A DNA stretch of 64,000 bases from Pseudomonas sp. 102515 (GCF_031085165.1 NZ_JAVHTY010000002.1:1-64000), one strand, 5' to 3'; numbered from the stretch's first letter, positions 8,765-18,194 are shown. A program made the numbers and translations. The notes: generated by a model from the letters alone, not told the origin.

Positions 8765-9469
8765 CTAATCCGCCGGACGTAGCAGGGCCACTTCGGCAGC
8801 GGTGAGCGAGCGATAGGCGCCCTCTGCCAGCGCCGGATCCAGCGTCAGACCGCCGATGCGATCGCGGTGCAGGGCGATGACCTCGATGCCGAAGCGGCCG
8901 AACATGCGCTTCACCTGGTGATAGCGGCCCTCGACCAGGGTCAGATGGGCGTTGTGGTCATCCAGCAGCTCCAGCTGGGCGGGCTGGGTGGTGAGGTCTT
9001 CGTAGGCGAAATAGAGACCTTCGGCGAAGGCGGCCACCAGCGGCGGCGGGATGACCTCGGCGGTGGTGACCCGGTAGCGCTTGGTCTGCTTGTGCCGCGG
9101 ATGACTGAGGCCGCGCGACCACTGGCCATCGTTGGTGAGCAGCAGCAGGCCGGTGGTGTTGAAGTCCAGCCGCCCGGCCAGGTGCAGGTCGGCGCGCTGA
9201 TCCGGCGCGAGGCAGTCCAGCACCGTGGCATGGCGGGCATCGACGGTGGCGCTCACACAGCCGCGTGGCTTGTGCAGCATCAGGTAGCGACCGCCGGGAC
9301 CGTCCTGCAGCAGGCGCCCGTCGGCCTCGATGCGATCGAAGGCGAACACCTCCTGCTCGGCCTGCAGCGTGGTGGTGCCATTGACCCTTACCCGACCCTC
9401 GGCGAGCAGACGCCGCCCCAGTTGGCGGCCCAGTTCGGGTCTATTGCCCAGCCAGCGGTCCAGGCGCAT
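8765..9469 (-). CDS. rsuA: 16S rRNA pseudouridine synthase, RsuA type
   Basis: Isomerises a uridine in small-subunit rRNA (U516 in E. coli) to pseudouridine. The 234-residue protein has an S4 RNA-binding domain at the start (MRLDRWLGN...GRVRVNG), then the catalytic domain with AGRLDFNTTGLLLLTNDG (Asp catalytic), KRYRV, and the terminal EGRYHQVKRMFGRFG motif. I chose the ATG at 9469 because the S4 domain begins there. This ATG overlaps the stop of the upstream small CWC gene (TGATG), which implies translational coupling. The frame remains open upstream to 9583, but only in sequence that belongs to the CWC gene. Confidence 0.9.
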   Translation of the reverse strand: MRLDRWLGNRPELGRQLGRRLLAEGRVRVNGTTTLQAEQEVFAFDRIEADGRLLQDGPGGRYLMLHKPRGCVSATVDARHATVLDCLAPDQRADLHLAGRLDFNTTGLLLLTNDGQWSRGLSHPRHKQTKRYRVTTAEVIPPPLVAAFAEGLYFAYEDLTTQPAQLELLDDHNAHLTLVEGRYHQVKRMFGRFGIEVIALHRDRIGGLTLDPALAEGAYRSLTAAEVALLRPAD

Positions 9470-9684
9470 CAGCGGGATTCGCTCGCAATACCCGCCGCAC
9501 AGTCCGGGCAAAGGCAGCGCTGGTTGCGCTCGTCCTCGGGCAGGCGCGCCAAGGCCGCCGGATCGATCGGCGTCTGCAGGCACCAGCAGTCATGGAGCTG
9601 GCCGCCGGCGGCCAGGACGCAGCTGTTGGCCTTGCCGCACAGCGGGCAGCGCGTCGGATCGAAGAGGGTGGGCGATGCGGCCAT
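9469..9684 (-). CDS. Small cysteine-rich CWC family protein
   Basis: A 71-residue protein with the pattern CPLCGKANSC, then CWC, then CLCPDC, which is the cysteine-rich CWC family (PF14375-like); probably a small zinc-binding protein of unknown role. Start ATG at 9684 has GAGATC 4-9 bases upstream. Its stop overlaps the start of the rsuA-type gene by one base, so both form a translationally coupled pair. A longer frame begins at 9834, but that would run across the divergent promoter region and has no homology I recognise. Confidence 0.8.
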   Translation of the reverse strand: MAASPTLFDPTRCPLCGKANSCVLAAGGQLHDCWCLQTPIDPAALARLPEDERNQRCLCPDCAAGIASESR

Positions 9685-9827
9685 GGTGATCTCGTTGGGT
9701 GAAGCGGGCGGCAGAGTACCGGAAATTGCGACCTGGATAACGTCCGCTACGCTGGGGGTCTGCGTACTGTCGCATCCGGGGTGCAAGCTGCATCCTAGCT
9801 CCGATCGTCGGACCACCCGAGGAACCC

Positions 9828-10949
9828 ATGACAATAACTGCTCTGCGCACCCTGATCCGTACCCTCATTCCTGGAACCCTGCTGGTCAGCCAGCTGGCCC
9901 TGGCCACCGAAGCCGATATTGGCCAGACCCTGGCCCGACAGGCCGGCATTCCCTGGCCGGCGGTGATCGCCCACCGCGGCGCCTCCTTCGACGCCCCCGA
10001 ATCCACCGCGCCGGCCTATCTGGTGGCGCGGGAGCTGGGCGCCGACTACCTGGAACTCGACCTGCAGCGCACCAAGGACGGCCAGCTCATCGCCCTGCAT
10101 GACGACACCCTGGAACGTACCACCGACGTCGCCAAGCGCTTCCCTGACCGTGCCAAGGCCCCGGTCAGCCAGTTCACCCTGGTCGAACTCAAGTCGCTGG
10201 ATGCTGGCAGCTGGTTCAATCAGACCCACCCCGACCGCGCCCGGCCGAAATTCGCCGGACTCAGGATCCTCACCCTCGACGAGGTCATCGACATCGCCGA
10301 AGGCGGTCGCAACAAGCCGGGTCTCTACATCGAGACCAAGCAGCCCAAGCTGTTTCCCGGCATCGAGCGTGACCTCAAGGCCAAGCTGACCCAGCGCGGC
10401 TGGCTCGGTAAGCCAAAGCCGGGTGCCACCGGCGTCGCCGCCATGCCCGGGCGGGTGATCCTGCAGACCTTCGAGAAAGGCAGCCTCGAGCTCTTGCAGA
10501 AGGAAATGCCCAACACGCCGAAGATCCTCCTGCTGTGGCTGGGTGACGACTACATCCCGGCCAAGCCCGGGCCGAGCTACGCCGAGTCGGGCGAGACCAG
10601 CAAGGCGGCCTACTACGCCAGGCAGCAGGTGCGCTCCGAGGGCGATTTCACCGCCTGGATCGAATGGGCCAAGGCCCATGGCGCCATCGGCATCGGCCCC
10701 TCGGCAGCCCTGGAAGAGGGCGGCGACCAGAGCTATGCGGACCTGGTGAAGCCCTGGATGAACGACGTCGCCCACGAGCGGGGTCTGCTGGTGCATGCCT
10801 ACACGGTGGACTCGGCCGAGGACTACGCGCGTCTCGCCCCGCGTGGTGTGGATGGCTTCTTCAGCAATCGCGCCGCCGAATTGCTGAAGTTCTACGAGCG
10901 TCCGGCCAAACAGGCACCCGCGGCCCTGCTCAAGCAGCTGGGTTATTGA
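9828..10949 (+). CDS. Periplasmic glycerophosphodiester phosphodiesterase (GlpQ type)
   Basis: Hydrolyses glycerophosphodiesters to glycerol-3-phosphate and an alcohol. The 373-residue protein starts with a signal peptide (about 1-27, ending in LALA), so it is exported. The GDPD domain shows the first catalytic His in IAHRGAS, the metal-binding ELDLQRTKDGQ motif and the second His in LHDDTLERTT. The insert with SWFNQTHPDR is typical of the longer GlpQ-like enzymes. GAGGAA lies 5 bases before the ATG. It is divergent from the CWC-rsuA pair and the first gene of a plus-strand series. Confidence 0.91.
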   Translation: MTITALRTLIRTLIPGTLLVSQLALATEADIGQTLARQAGIPWPAVIAHRGASFDAPESTAPAYLVARELGADYLELDLQRTKDGQLIALHDDTLERTTDVAKRFPDRAKAPVSQFTLVELKSLDAGSWFNQTHPDRARPKFAGLRILTLDEVIDIAEGGRNKPGLYIETKQPKLFPGIERDLKAKLTQRGWLGKPKPGATGVAAMPGRVILQTFEKGSLELLQKEMPNTPKILLLWLGDDYIPAKPGPSYAESGETSKAAYYARQQVRSEGDFTAWIEWAKAHGAIGIGPSAALEEGGDQSYADLVKPWMNDVAHERGLLVHAYTVDSAEDYARLAPRGVDGFFSNRAAELLKFYERPAKQAPAALLKQLGY

Positions 10950-10954
10950 GTCCA

Positions 10955-10982
10955 GACGGGGAGGCCTGGCGGTCTCCCCGTC
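10955..10982 (+). terminator. Hairpin after the glycerophosphodiesterase gene
   Basis: Nine-base perfect arms GACGGGGAG (10955-10963) and CTCCCCGTC (10974-10982) with a 10-base loop, six bases after the stop. No T tract follows, so it may be a weak terminator or an mRNA-stabilising hairpin rather than a full stop. Confidence 0.4.
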
Positions 10983-11000
10983 GCCACCGGAGGCCTCCTC

Positions 11001-11423
11001 ATGTCCCACCATGCCTTCAACGGCGCCAAGCTGGCGCTGCTCTGCGCCGAGCAGATCCTGGTCTATCAGCGCGACGACAAGCCCGACATCCCCTGGCCGG
11101 CCCTTTGGGACCTGCCCGGCGGTGGCCGCGAAGACGGCGAGACGCCCGAGCGCTGCGCCCTGCGTGAGCTGGAAGAGGAATTCGGCCTGGTGCTGGACGA
11201 GGCGCGGCTGACCTGGGGACGTTGCTATCCGCCGCGGCAGCCAGGCTATCTGCCCAGCTGGCTGTTCGCCGGGCAGTTGCATCCTGCCGAGATCGCCACC
11301 ATCCGCTTCGGCGACGAAGGTCAGGACTGGCAATTGATGAGCATCAGCGACTTTCTCGCCCATCCCCAGGGCGTGCCCCATTTGCAGGCGCGGCTGCGGG
11401 ACTACCTGGGCGAGCCGGGGTAG
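11001..11423 (+). CDS. NUDIX hydrolase
   Basis: Hydrolyses a nucleoside diphosphate linked to another group; the substrate is unknown. The 140-residue protein carries a complete Nudix box, GGREDGETPERCALRELEEEFG, spanning about residues 40-61, with the metal-binding REL-EE Glu residues in place. The start has a good GGAGG (10988-10992). It follows the glycerophosphodiesterase by 51 bases and may be co-transcribed. Small NUDIX proteins of this kind are often house-cleaning enzymes. Confidence 0.9.
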   Translation: MSHHAFNGAKLALLCAEQILVYQRDDKPDIPWPALWDLPGGGREDGETPERCALRELEEEFGLVLDEARLTWGRCYPPRQPGYLPSWLFAGQLHPAEIATIRFGDEGQDWQLMSISDFLAHPQGVPHLQARLRDYLGEPG

Positions 11424-11538
11424 AACGGACCGGCGTCTCTTAATCCCGGCTGAATGAACGCGCGATAACCGGGCGCGGCACCTGGCCAGGGCTTAAGCTT
11501 TCTCCAGGCCCATCCGGGCCGTTCTGGAGATCTCCCCC

Positions 11539-11838
11539 ATGCGCCATTTCCTCCTGGCGTCGCTCTGTGCCCTGACCTTTACCGGCTGCACCGTCTACGA
11601 CACGTCCCCGCGCTACTACAGCCGTCCGGCACCCCCCGCGGCGGTCTTCTACGGCACGCCGGCCTATCCACCGCCCGCGGTCATCGTGCGGCCCTATGGC
11701 TACGGCTACTACTATCGACCGGCACCGCCACCACCGCCCCACTGGGGTCCGGGTCCTGGTTGGGGACCGCCGGGCTGGGGGCCGCGTCCGGGTTATGGTC
11801 CGCCCGGCTGGGGCCCGCGCTACGGTCCGCGCTGGTAG
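11539..11838 (+). CDS. Small Tyr/Pro/Gly-rich lipoprotein
   Basis: A 99-residue protein with a lipoprotein signal peptide (lipobox TFTGC, Cys17). The mature part is low complexity: tyrosine-rich (RPYGYGYYY), then a poly-proline run, then repeats of GWGPP/GYGPP/GWGPR to the end. Such proteins are common in Pseudomonas and have no known function; the tail could be surface-exposed or bind cell wall. GGAGA lies about 10 bases before the ATG. The codon usage fits the genome, so it looks real despite the repetitive sequence. Confidence 0.8.
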   Translation: MRHFLLASLCALTFTGCTVYDTSPRYYSRPAPPAAVFYGTPAYPPPAVIVRPYGYGYYYRPAPPPPPHWGPGPGWGPPGWGPRPGYGPPGWGPRYGPRW

Positions 11839-11905
11839 CGGGTTTGACAGGGGCAGCCGGCTTTTCTAGGGTGCTGCCCTTGTCTTGACCAGGAAGCCTC
11901 GAATC

Positions 11906-12598
11906 GTGGACGACGATCGCATCAAGCTCGACCCCCAATGGAAAGCCGCGCTGCGCGACGAATTCGAGCAGCCCTACATGCGTCAGCTGAGTGAATTCCT
12001 CAGGCGCGAGAAGGCGGCGGGCAAGGTCATCTATCCGCCCGGTCCGCTGATCTTCAATGCCCTCAATACCACCCCACTGGATCAGGTCAGGGTGGTCATC
12101 CTCGGCCAGGATCCCTATCACGGTCCGGGTCAGGCTCATGGGCTGAGCTTTTCGGTGCAGCCTGGAGTACCGGCGCCGCCGTCGCTGCAGAACATCTTCA
12201 AGGAACTCAAGCGCGATCTGAACCTGCCCATTCCCAACCACGGCTATCTGCAGCACTGGGCGGAGCAGGGCGTGCTGCTGCTCAACACCTCGCTGACGGT
12301 GGAGCAGGCCAACGCCGGCTCCCACGCCAAGGCCGGCTGGCAAAGATTCACCGATCGCATCATCGAGGTGGTCAGCGCCGAGCGGGAGAACCTGGTGTTC
12401 CTGCTCTGGGGCAGCCATGCCCAGAGCAAGCAGACGCTCATCGATCCCCAGAAACACCTGATCCTCAGGTCGGCGCATCCCTCGCCGCTGTCGGCCCACC
12501 GCGGCTTCATCGGTAACGGCCACTTCGGGCGCACCAACGAATTCCTGCGCAACGCCGGGCTCACGCCCATCGACTGGGCGCTGCCACCGCTGGCGTAG
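11906..12598 (+). CDS. ung: Uracil-DNA glycosylase, family 1
   Basis: Removes uracil from DNA in base-excision repair. The 230-residue protein has the catalytic water-activating motif [13 protein letters not shown] and the DNA-intercalation motif [11 protein letters not shown], both intact, plus [10 protein letters not shown] and LLWGSHAQ. I place the start at GTG 11906, because AGGAAG sits 8 bases upstream (11892-11897) and the family normally begins close to the [11 protein letters not shown] segment. A TTG at 11885 in the same frame would overlap the ribosome-binding site. It converges with the EamA gene. Confidence 0.95.
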   Translation: MDDDRIKLDPQWKAALRDEFEQPYMRQLSEFLRREKAAGKVIYPPGPLIFNALNTTPLDQVRVVILGQDPYHGPGQAHGLSFSVQPGVPAPPSLQNIFKELKRDLNLPIPNHGYLQHWAEQGVLLLNTSLTVEQANAGSHAKAGWQRFTDRIIEVVSAERENLVFLLWGSHAQSKQTLIDPQKHLILRSAHPSPLSAHRGFIGNGHFGRTNEFLRNAGLTPIDWALPPLA

Positions 12599-12628
12599 GG
12601 TGGGCGTAGATGGTCAGGACCCTCGCGG

Positions 12629-13570
12629 TCAGGTCGTTCCCGCCACTCTCCGGGCCGGCCGCCGGTGGCACTGCAGGCACCAGATCGTCCCGAGCATGAG
12701 CAGGAGGATCGCCAGGGATTCCAGGCGAGTCGGCCAGCGCCCGTTCCAGAGAAAGCCATAGGTCAGCGAGGCCAGGGTCTCGATGACGATGGCCTGGCCA
12801 CTCAGGGTCAGGGGTAGCCGGCGGCTGGCCTGGTTCCAGCAGGCGCCGCCGATGACCGAGGCGAGCAGCGCCACGCCGGCGGCCACCAGCAGCGGCTGCA
12901 GCCAGTCCACCGCTGGTCGCGACGCCATTTCCTCTGCCAGCAACCAGGGCGCGGCCAGCAGGGCCTGGGCGCCGGTCATCCCGCCCAGCAGCAGACCCCA
13001 ATCGTGGGCGCCGATCGGCGTCCTGGTCAGAAAGCGCGTGTTGACCACCGCGAACCAGCTCCAGGCCAGCAGGGCGCCACAGGCGCACAGCAGGCCCAGG
13101 ACGGGCCGCTCGCCGACTGCGGTGGTGGTCAGCGTCTCGTAGCTGATCAGGGCCACGCCGAGCAGCGCGCTGCAGAGCGATGGCCAGAGGCGCCCGAAAC
13201 CCACGGCGCCCGCGTCGTGCTGGCCGGCCAAGGCCACCAGCAGCGGGATCAGGCCGACGATCAGGGTGGTCGCCGCGATACCGGCCTGCTTCACGCCCAC
13301 GCCGACCAGGGTGTAGTAGCCCAGGTTGCCGATCAGGCCGAGCCAGAACAGGCGCGTGCCGTCGGCCCAGGTCAACTGCGTGCGAAGTCGGCGCCAGCAG
13401 GGCAGCAGCAGCCCGAGTGACACCAGTCCGTAGCAGAGAAAGCGCAGCACGGCGAACTGGCCGCCGCTCAGGTCAGGGACCAGCGCCGGCGCCAGGAAGA
13501 TCACGCCCCAGCACAGGCCTGCCGCCAGCCCGTAGCCGATGCCCACTGCCGATAGTTCTCGTTCCTGCAT
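12629..13570 (-). CDS. EamA-family (DMT) transporter
   Basis: Inner-membrane protein of 313 residues with about ten hydrophobic segments in two EamA repeats, of the drug/metabolite transporter type. The N-terminal repeat begins with AAGLCWGVIFLAPALV, and an FLCYGLVSLG helix and a second-half GTIWCL segment fit the family. The substrate is unknown. An AraC-type regulator gene lies 89 bases upstream in the same direction and could control it. Confidence 0.85.
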   Translation of the reverse strand: MQERELSAVGIGYGLAAGLCWGVIFLAPALVPDLSGGQFAVLRFLCYGLVSLGLLLPCWRRLRTQLTWADGTRLFWLGLIGNLGYYTLVGVGVKQAGIAATTLIVGLIPLLVALAGQHDAGAVGFGRLWPSLCSALLGVALISYETLTTTAVGERPVLGLLCACGALLAWSWFAVVNTRFLTRTPIGAHDWGLLLGGMTGAQALLAAPWLLAEEMASRPAVDWLQPLLVAAGVALLASVIGGACWNQASRRLPLTLSGQAIVIETLASLTYGFLWNGRWPTRLESLAILLLMLGTIWCLQCHRRPARRVAGTT

Positions 13571-13659
13571 CGCGCCGTCTCCACCGATTCGCCCCAGTGT
13601 GGCGACGGCGGCGTGGACCGGTCTTGCGCGAGACTGCGGGGCTTTTTACCTGGACTGCG

Positions 13660-14385
13660 TTACCCGGGCGGTCGCTGGCCGCGCCGCCAGGCGGCCGGGC
13701 TGATGCCCTGGCGGCGGGTCATGGCGCGGGTCAGGGCGGCCTGATCGGAAAAGCCGACGCGCAGGGCGATGTCGGCGATGGACAGGTGGCTGTCGCCGAG
13801 CCAGCGTTGTGCCTGGCGCAGCCGCAGGTCGGTGAGCCAGGCCTGGGGCGTCTGGGCGAAGCGCTGGTGGAACAGCAGGTGCAGCCGGGTCAGCCCCAGG
13901 CCCGCCAGGCGGGCCATGGCCGCATTGTTCCAGTCACCCGCAGGCTGGGCCTCCACCTGGGCCAGCAGGCGGTCGAAGGCTGAGCCGGCGGTAGCGGCGG
14001 TGAGCGACGCGAGCAGCAGACGGGTGAGTGCGGGCGCGTGTTGGTCGAGGGTGTCAGGCGAGGTCAGCTCGGCGAAGGCGATCAGCTGGCGGGTCGCGGG
14101 CGGAATCGCCAGACCCGGCTGCTGAAGCGCTCGATCCAGGATCGGGGCAGGCAACCAGTCGGCCGCGCAGTCGATCACCAGAAAGCGGCTGCCTGGTTCC
14201 GATTGCTGGGCATGACCGCAGTCGGGTGCCACCAGGGCCGCGAGACCAGTATGCAACCGCGTCCCGCTACGCCCGGCGAGCTCCAGCTCCATACCGCCCT
14301 GGATGGGCAGCACCAGCTGCGCGAAAGCATGGGCATGGGGCTGGTGTTCGCCCTGATAGCGCTTGATGGCGAGGCGGGGAGTCAA
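13660..14385 (-). CDS. AraC-family transcriptional regulator
   Basis: A 241-residue regulator with an N-terminal cupin-like sensing part (HQPHAHAFAQLVLPIQGGMEL) and a C-terminal double helix-turn-helix (LRLRQAQRWL...LSIADIALRVGFSDQAALTRAMTRRQGISPAAWR). I favour TTG 14385 as the start: GAGG lies 6 bases before it, and the sensing domain begins immediately after. The frame is open to 14496, but the added residues are cysteine-rich and unlike the family. It precedes the EamA transporter gene, which is the likely target. Confidence 0.85.
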   Translation of the reverse strand: MTPRLAIKRYQGEHQPHAHAFAQLVLPIQGGMELELAGRSGTRLHTGLAALVAPDCGHAQQSEPGSRFLVIDCAADWLPAPILDRALQQPGLAIPPATRQLIAFAELTSPDTLDQHAPALTRLLLASLTAATAGSAFDRLLAQVEAQPAGDWNNAAMARLAGLGLTRLHLLFHQRFAQTPQAWLTDLRLRQAQRWLGDSHLSIADIALRVGFSDQAALTRAMTRRQGISPAAWRRGQRPPG

Positions 14386-14455
14386 GGCGCACCTCGTTGG
14401 AGAAGCGGGAGTCGAGAGCCTTGATCCTAGCACGCCACCCCGGGCCTTTCGGACC

Positions 14456-14938
14456 TCAGCGCACCGGCTGCAATGGCAACTCCACTTCGCCGCCACTGCT
14501 CAGGTCCACGGTCACCGGCTCCTGGGTCAGGTACAGCGGGCGACCGCCCAGCAGGATGCGGCCGCTGAGCAGGTAGCGCTCACCGCTCTTGACCTTGGCC
14601 GGGGCGTAGTCGAGGCGGAAGGGCACCTGGCCGGGCTGCTTGACGAACAGGGTGCGCTGGGCCAGGCGCCCGGCAGGGGTGTCGCCGGCACTGGCACTGT
14701 AGAGGCTGACGGTGAGCTTGGCGGTGGGCGGTACCGGCTCGTTGGCGGTAAAGGTGGCCTGGCCGCTGAGGCTGGTCATGCTCGGCTGGGCCGGCACGCC
14801 AGGGGTGGTGGTCTGCGGCTGCTCGGTGGGCGGCAGTGGCTGGCCGGCGGGCGGCGGTGGCGTCGCGGGACCGGGGCGCAGCCCGCTACAGGCGCTGAGC
14901 AGCAGCGAGGTGGCGAGCAGGGTGGCGATTCTTTTCAT
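14456..14938 (-). CDS. YbaY-family lipoprotein
   Basis: A 160-residue lipoprotein with lipobox LLSAC (Cys17), a proline-rich linker (about 22-50) and a C-terminal beta-sandwich domain of the YbaY/YscW type (TSLSGQATFTANEPVPPTAKLTVSL...). Proteins of this family are outer-membrane or periplasmic lipoproteins of unknown precise role. Despite the shared domain name with YscW, there is no type III secretion gene near it. It lies 48 bases downstream of plsB on the same strand and may be its operon partner. Confidence 0.8.
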   Translation of the reverse strand: MKRIATLLATSLLLSACSGLRPGPATPPPPAGQPLPPTEQPQTTTPGVPAQPSMTSLSGQATFTANEPVPPTAKLTVSLYSASAGDTPAGRLAQRTLFVKQPGQVPFRLDYAPAKVKSGERYLLSGRILLGGRPLYLTQEPVTVDLSSGGEVELPLQPVR

Positions 14939-14986
14939 GGGTAGATCCTGGACTGAAATCGACTGCTGTGACCCATGGACGTCGGC

Positions 14987-17497
14987 TTAGTTGCCGGCGA
15001 CCGGAGGGGATTCGGGATCCGGCAGGTCGGGCGCATCGGGTCGGTCCAGCGCCACCTGGCGGATCGATAGGCGGATCTCCGCCGGTAGCACCCGTTTGCC
15101 GGCGCCTTCGGCCAGTTCGCCCAGCAATTCGTGATGGCCCAGGGTGCCGTCGTCGGCCTTGCGCAGCACACCCTCGGCCAGCAGCGTCTGGATGAAGTGG
15201 CGGAACAGCGACTTGTCGAAGAATTCCGGCGCATTGAGGCCATGCAGCACCGACAGTCGCTGGGCCATCACCGTGCAGAGTTCTTCCAGTTGCGGCGCGG
15301 TCAGGCTGTTCTGGCCATGGTTGAGGATCAGCGCGGTGGTCATGTAGTAGCGCTGCAGGGTCTGCAGGATGGCCCGCGCCAGCAGGGTGAGGCGGACGAA
15401 TTGCCGCGAGCTGGGCGCCGCACGCACGAAGACCTCGTCCTCGATGCGCAGCAGGCCCCGCTCCACCATGGCCTCCAGCCAGCCGTCCAGCACCAGGGGC
15501 AGCTCCTCGCGTTCCCAGTGGATGAACAGCTCGGCCTGCAGATAGGGATAGAGCGCCAGGGCGAATCTATGGATCAGCTCGCGGGTCATGCGCCCGGTGT
15601 TCTGGAAGAAACTGGCGATCAGCGCCGGGATGGCGAAGAGGTGCAGGACGTTGTTGCGGTAGTAGGTCATCAGCACCGCATTCTGCTCGTCCAGGTAGAG
15701 GATGCGCCCCAGGGCGTCCTGCTGCTCGGAGAGGAAACCCAGGGCGCGCACCTCTTCGATGATCGCCTGGCCGTCGCCCTCGGGCAGGGTGGCGCTGGTG
15801 GAGTAGGGCACCCGCTTCAGCAGATCCAGATAGAGGTCGATGGCGCGTACCAGGGCGCCTTCGTCGAGGGCCTGGCGGTTGGTCGACAGCAGCGCCAGGG
15901 CCACCAGGTTGACCGGCGTGACCGCCGCGGCGGCATTGATGCGGCGTACCACCCGCTCGCCCAGTTCGTGGGTGACCGAATTGAACCAGGCGGGCTTCAG
16001 GTCTTCGCCCAAGGGTTCGTCGCGCCAGCCCGGGCGGCGGGCATCGAGGAAGCCTTGCAGCGGGATGGGCTCGCCGAAGTTGACCCAGACCCGACCGAAG
16101 CGCTGGCGCAGGGCGCCAACGACCTTGACCAGGTCGAAGATGGATTCCTTCTTCTTGGCCGCGCCGCGCAACTCGCCCAGGTAGGTACGGCCTTCGAAGA
16201 CCTTTTCGTAGCCGATGTACACCGGCACGAAGACGATGGGCCGCCGGGAGTCGCGCAGGAAACTGCGCAGGGTCATGGCCAGCATGCCGGTGCGTGGCTG
16301 CAGGGTGCGTCCGGTGCGCGAGCGTCCGCCCTCGACGAAGTATTCGGTGGAGAAACCGCGGCTGAACAGGCTGTGCAGGTATTCGTTGAACACCGCCGCA
16401 TAGAGGGCGTTGCCCTTGAAGCTGCGCCTCATGAAGAAGGCCCCGCCACGTCTGAGGATGTTGCCCACCACCGGCATGTCCAGGTTGATGCCGGCGGCGA
16501 TGTGCGGCGGGGTCAGGCCGTTCTGGAACAGCAGGTAGGAGAGCAGCAGGTAGTCGATGTGACTGCGGTGGCAGGGTACGTAGACCACGGTGTGGCCGGG
16601 CGCCATCTCCTGGATTCGCTCGATGTGGCTGACCGTGACGCCGTCGTAGATGCTGTTCCAGAACCAGCGCAGGCCGACGTCCAGGCAGCGCACCACCGGA
16701 TAGGAGAAGTCCGAGGCGATCTCCCGCGCATAGTGCGCCGCCTCGTCTTCGATGCGCCCGGGCGTAGCCTTGCGCTGGGCGATCTCGTGGGCGATGGTCG
16801 CCCGCACCTGGGGTGACCGCAACAGCCCGCGCAGCAGGGTGCGGCGGTGCGAAAGATCCGGGCCGATCACCGCCTGGCGCACGTTGCGGAAGTGGATGCG
16901 CAGCCGTCGCATCACCAGACGCTCCAGGCGTTGCGGATCGGGACGCTGGCTGGCCAGTTCGCCCAGGGACAGCGGCTTGGAGAATTGCACCCGGGTCAGT
17001 CGGCCCAGCACCAGGATGCGCGCCAGCTTGCGCAGCCGTCCGGTCACCACCCAGTTGTCCGCCCAGAGCAGTTTCCAGGGACTGGTCTCACGATCCGGCG
17101 ACTGGCCCCAGAAGACGCTGACCGGTACCAGCTGGACGTCTTCCAGCTGCTGCTCGGTCACCGCGGCGACCACCCGGCGCAGGGTAGGAGGTACCGAGCG
17201 CCGCGCGGGGCGCCCACGCCAGTTCGCCTTGCCGGTGGCGTTGAAGTAGGCCAGAGGCTCGGTCTTGCTACCCAGCACTAAGGGGCGTAGCGGTCGCGGC
17301 AGCCCGGCCTTGCGGCATTCCTGGTCGAGCACCGCCAGATCGCTCAGCGAGGCCTCGGGCAGGACATAGAGCACCGGCTTGGCGGGATCGATGCGGCTGA
17401 GCAGGCTGGCCGCCTGGGTCGTTTCGGAGCGAACCCAGAGATAGAGCAGGCGCTTGAGCAGCGAGAAGGCCAGGAGGCGCAGCGGCGAACGGGTCAT
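14987..17497 (-). CDS. plsB: Glycerol-3-phosphate 1-O-acyltransferase PlsB
   Basis: Inner-membrane enzyme that acylates sn-glycerol-3-phosphate at position 1, the first step of phospholipid synthesis. The 836-residue length is normal for PlsB. All four acyltransferase blocks are visible: [13 protein letters not shown] (HX4D catalytic), [26 protein letters not shown] and [13 protein letters not shown]. The long N- and C-terminal regions match PlsB rather than the short PlsC. It is divergent from a cold-shock gene across a 369-base gap. Confidence 0.96.
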   Translation of the reverse strand: MTRSPLRLLAFSLLKRLLYLWVRSETTQAASLLSRIDPAKPVLYVLPEASLSDLAVLDQECRKAGLPRPLRPLVLGSKTEPLAYFNATGKANWRGRPARRSVPPTLRRVVAAVTEQQLEDVQLVPVSVFWGQSPDRETSPWKLLWADNWVVTGRLRKLARILVLGRLTRVQFSKPLSLGELASQRPDPQRLERLVMRRLRIHFRNVRQAVIGPDLSHRRTLLRGLLRSPQVRATIAHEIAQRKATPGRIEDEAAHYAREIASDFSYPVVRCLDVGLRWFWNSIYDGVTVSHIERIQEMAPGHTVVYVPCHRSHIDYLLLSYLLFQNGLTPPHIAAGINLDMPVVGNILRRGGAFFMRRSFKGNALYAAVFNEYLHSLFSRGFSTEYFVEGGRSRTGRTLQPRTGMLAMTLRSFLRDSRRPIVFVPVYIGYEKVFEGRTYLGELRGAAKKKESIFDLVKVVGALRQRFGRVWVNFGEPIPLQGFLDARRPGWRDEPLGEDLKPAWFNSVTHELGERVVRRINAAAAVTPVNLVALALLSTNRQALDEGALVRAIDLYLDLLKRVPYSTSATLPEGDGQAIIEEVRALGFLSEQQDALGRILYLDEQNAVLMTYYRNNVLHLFAIPALIASFFQNTGRMTRELIHRFALALYPYLQAELFIHWEREELPLVLDGWLEAMVERGLLRIEDEVFVRAAPSSRQFVRLTLLARAILQTLQRYYMTTALILNHGQNSLTAPQLEELCTVMAQRLSVLHGLNAPEFFDKSLFRHFIQTLLAEGVLRKADDGTLGHHELLGELAEGAGKRVLPAEIRLSIRQVALDRPDAPDLPDPESPPVAGN

Positions 17498-17866
17498 TGA
17501 GGGCTACCGGATTGACGAGGCGGCAGTGTGCCGGATGGCCTGGCGGGCGTAAAACCGCCCGTGTTGTTCTCCCTTCGACCTGGCAGTCGGCGCCTTGTCC
17601 CCACTGTCGAAAAAATGCCGCTTAAATCGTCGAAAACCCGGCGCTGACGCGGCTTCCAGTCATGCTGGCACTTTGCGTAAAGAACGTTGCTTTTGCCAGG
17701 AAAGCCATGCTTTATAAGACGTCGGCAGCTTCTTGCCGCCGGTCGGACCGGGACGCCAACTGGCGACCGGCTCGATGCTCGATCTGTACCGATAAGACAA
17801 GGCAACCCGATCGACCAGGTCGTGGCGATCGGGGATAGGAAATCCAGAAAGCTTCGGAGAGATGCG
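17498..17866. other. 369-base divergent region between plsB and the cold-shock gene
   Basis: I see no gene here. On the minus strand two TTTTCGAC copies lie about 25 bases apart in an AT-richer stretch (17607-17640), a possible part of the plsB promoter. On the plus strand TTGCTT/TTTATA (17687-17716) could drive the cold-shock gene, leaving a leader of about 145 bases, as is usual for cold-shock mRNAs with a folding 5' region. Confidence 0.4.
17687..17716 (+). promoter_or_regulatory. Possible promoter of the cold-shock gene
   Basis: TTGCTT (17687-17692) and TTTATA (17711-17716) with an 18-base spacer. The start would lie near 17723, giving a leader of about 145 bases. Neither box is a perfect match. 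Confidence 0.35.
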
Positions 17867-18079
17867 ATGGGTGAGCAACGCGAAACCGGAACCGTCAAGT
17901 GGTTCAATGACGCCAAGGGATATGGATTCATTCAACGCGAGGGCGGTGCCGACGTGTTCGTTCACTACCGCGCCATTCGCGGTGAAGGCCACCGTTCCCT
18001 GGTCGAAGGCCAGCAGGTGGAGTTTTCGGTGATCGAGGGCCAGAAGGGCCTGCAGGCCGAGGACGTCGCTCGGGTCTAG
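17867..18079 (+). CDS. Cold-shock domain protein (CspA family)
   Basis: A 70-residue single-stranded nucleic-acid-binding protein, one OB-fold. RNP1 (KGYGFI) and RNP2 (VFVHY) are both present after GTVKWFNDA. The ATG at 17867 has GGAGAG 5-10 bases upstream; the frame remains open further upstream, but the family starts here. Its long untranslated leader fits cold-shock regulation by RNA folding. It ends eight bases before an abnormal G/C homopolymer block. Confidence 0.93.
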   Translation: MGEQRETGTVKWFNDAKGYGFIQREGGADVFVHYRAIRGEGHRSLVEGQQVEFSVIEGQKGLQAEDVARV

Positions 18080-18083
18080 ATCC

Positions 18084-18189
18084 GTGGGGGGGGGGGGGGC
18101 CCGGCCCCCCCCCCCGGGGGGCCGGCGGGCGCCGCCGCCCGGAGAGCAACCCCCCGCCCGCCCCGCCCCCCCCCCCGCCGCCCCCCCCT
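18084..18189. repeat. G/C homopolymer block, probable assembly artefact
   Basis: Directly after the cold-shock gene there are 14 G in a row (18086-18099), then CCCGG, 11 C (18105-18115), 6 G, and a tail of C runs (to 18188) with almost no A or T. Nothing else in the window looks like this. It sits between convergent genes, where a terminator hairpin would be expected. It could be consensus error at a hard hairpin or real low-complexity DNA. Confidence 0.75.
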
Positions 18190-18194
18190 TCCGT

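Noticed and set aside
11539-11838. The Tyr/Pro/Gly-rich frame as non-coding low-complexity DNA
   Set aside because: It has a good lipobox, a ribosome-binding site and a stop at a sensible place, so I keep it as a gene.
14456-14938. Type III secretion chaperone (YscW-like) reading of the lipoprotein
   Set aside because: Only the shared domain fold suggests it. There are no secretion genes nearby, and the protein is a typical YbaY lipoprotein.
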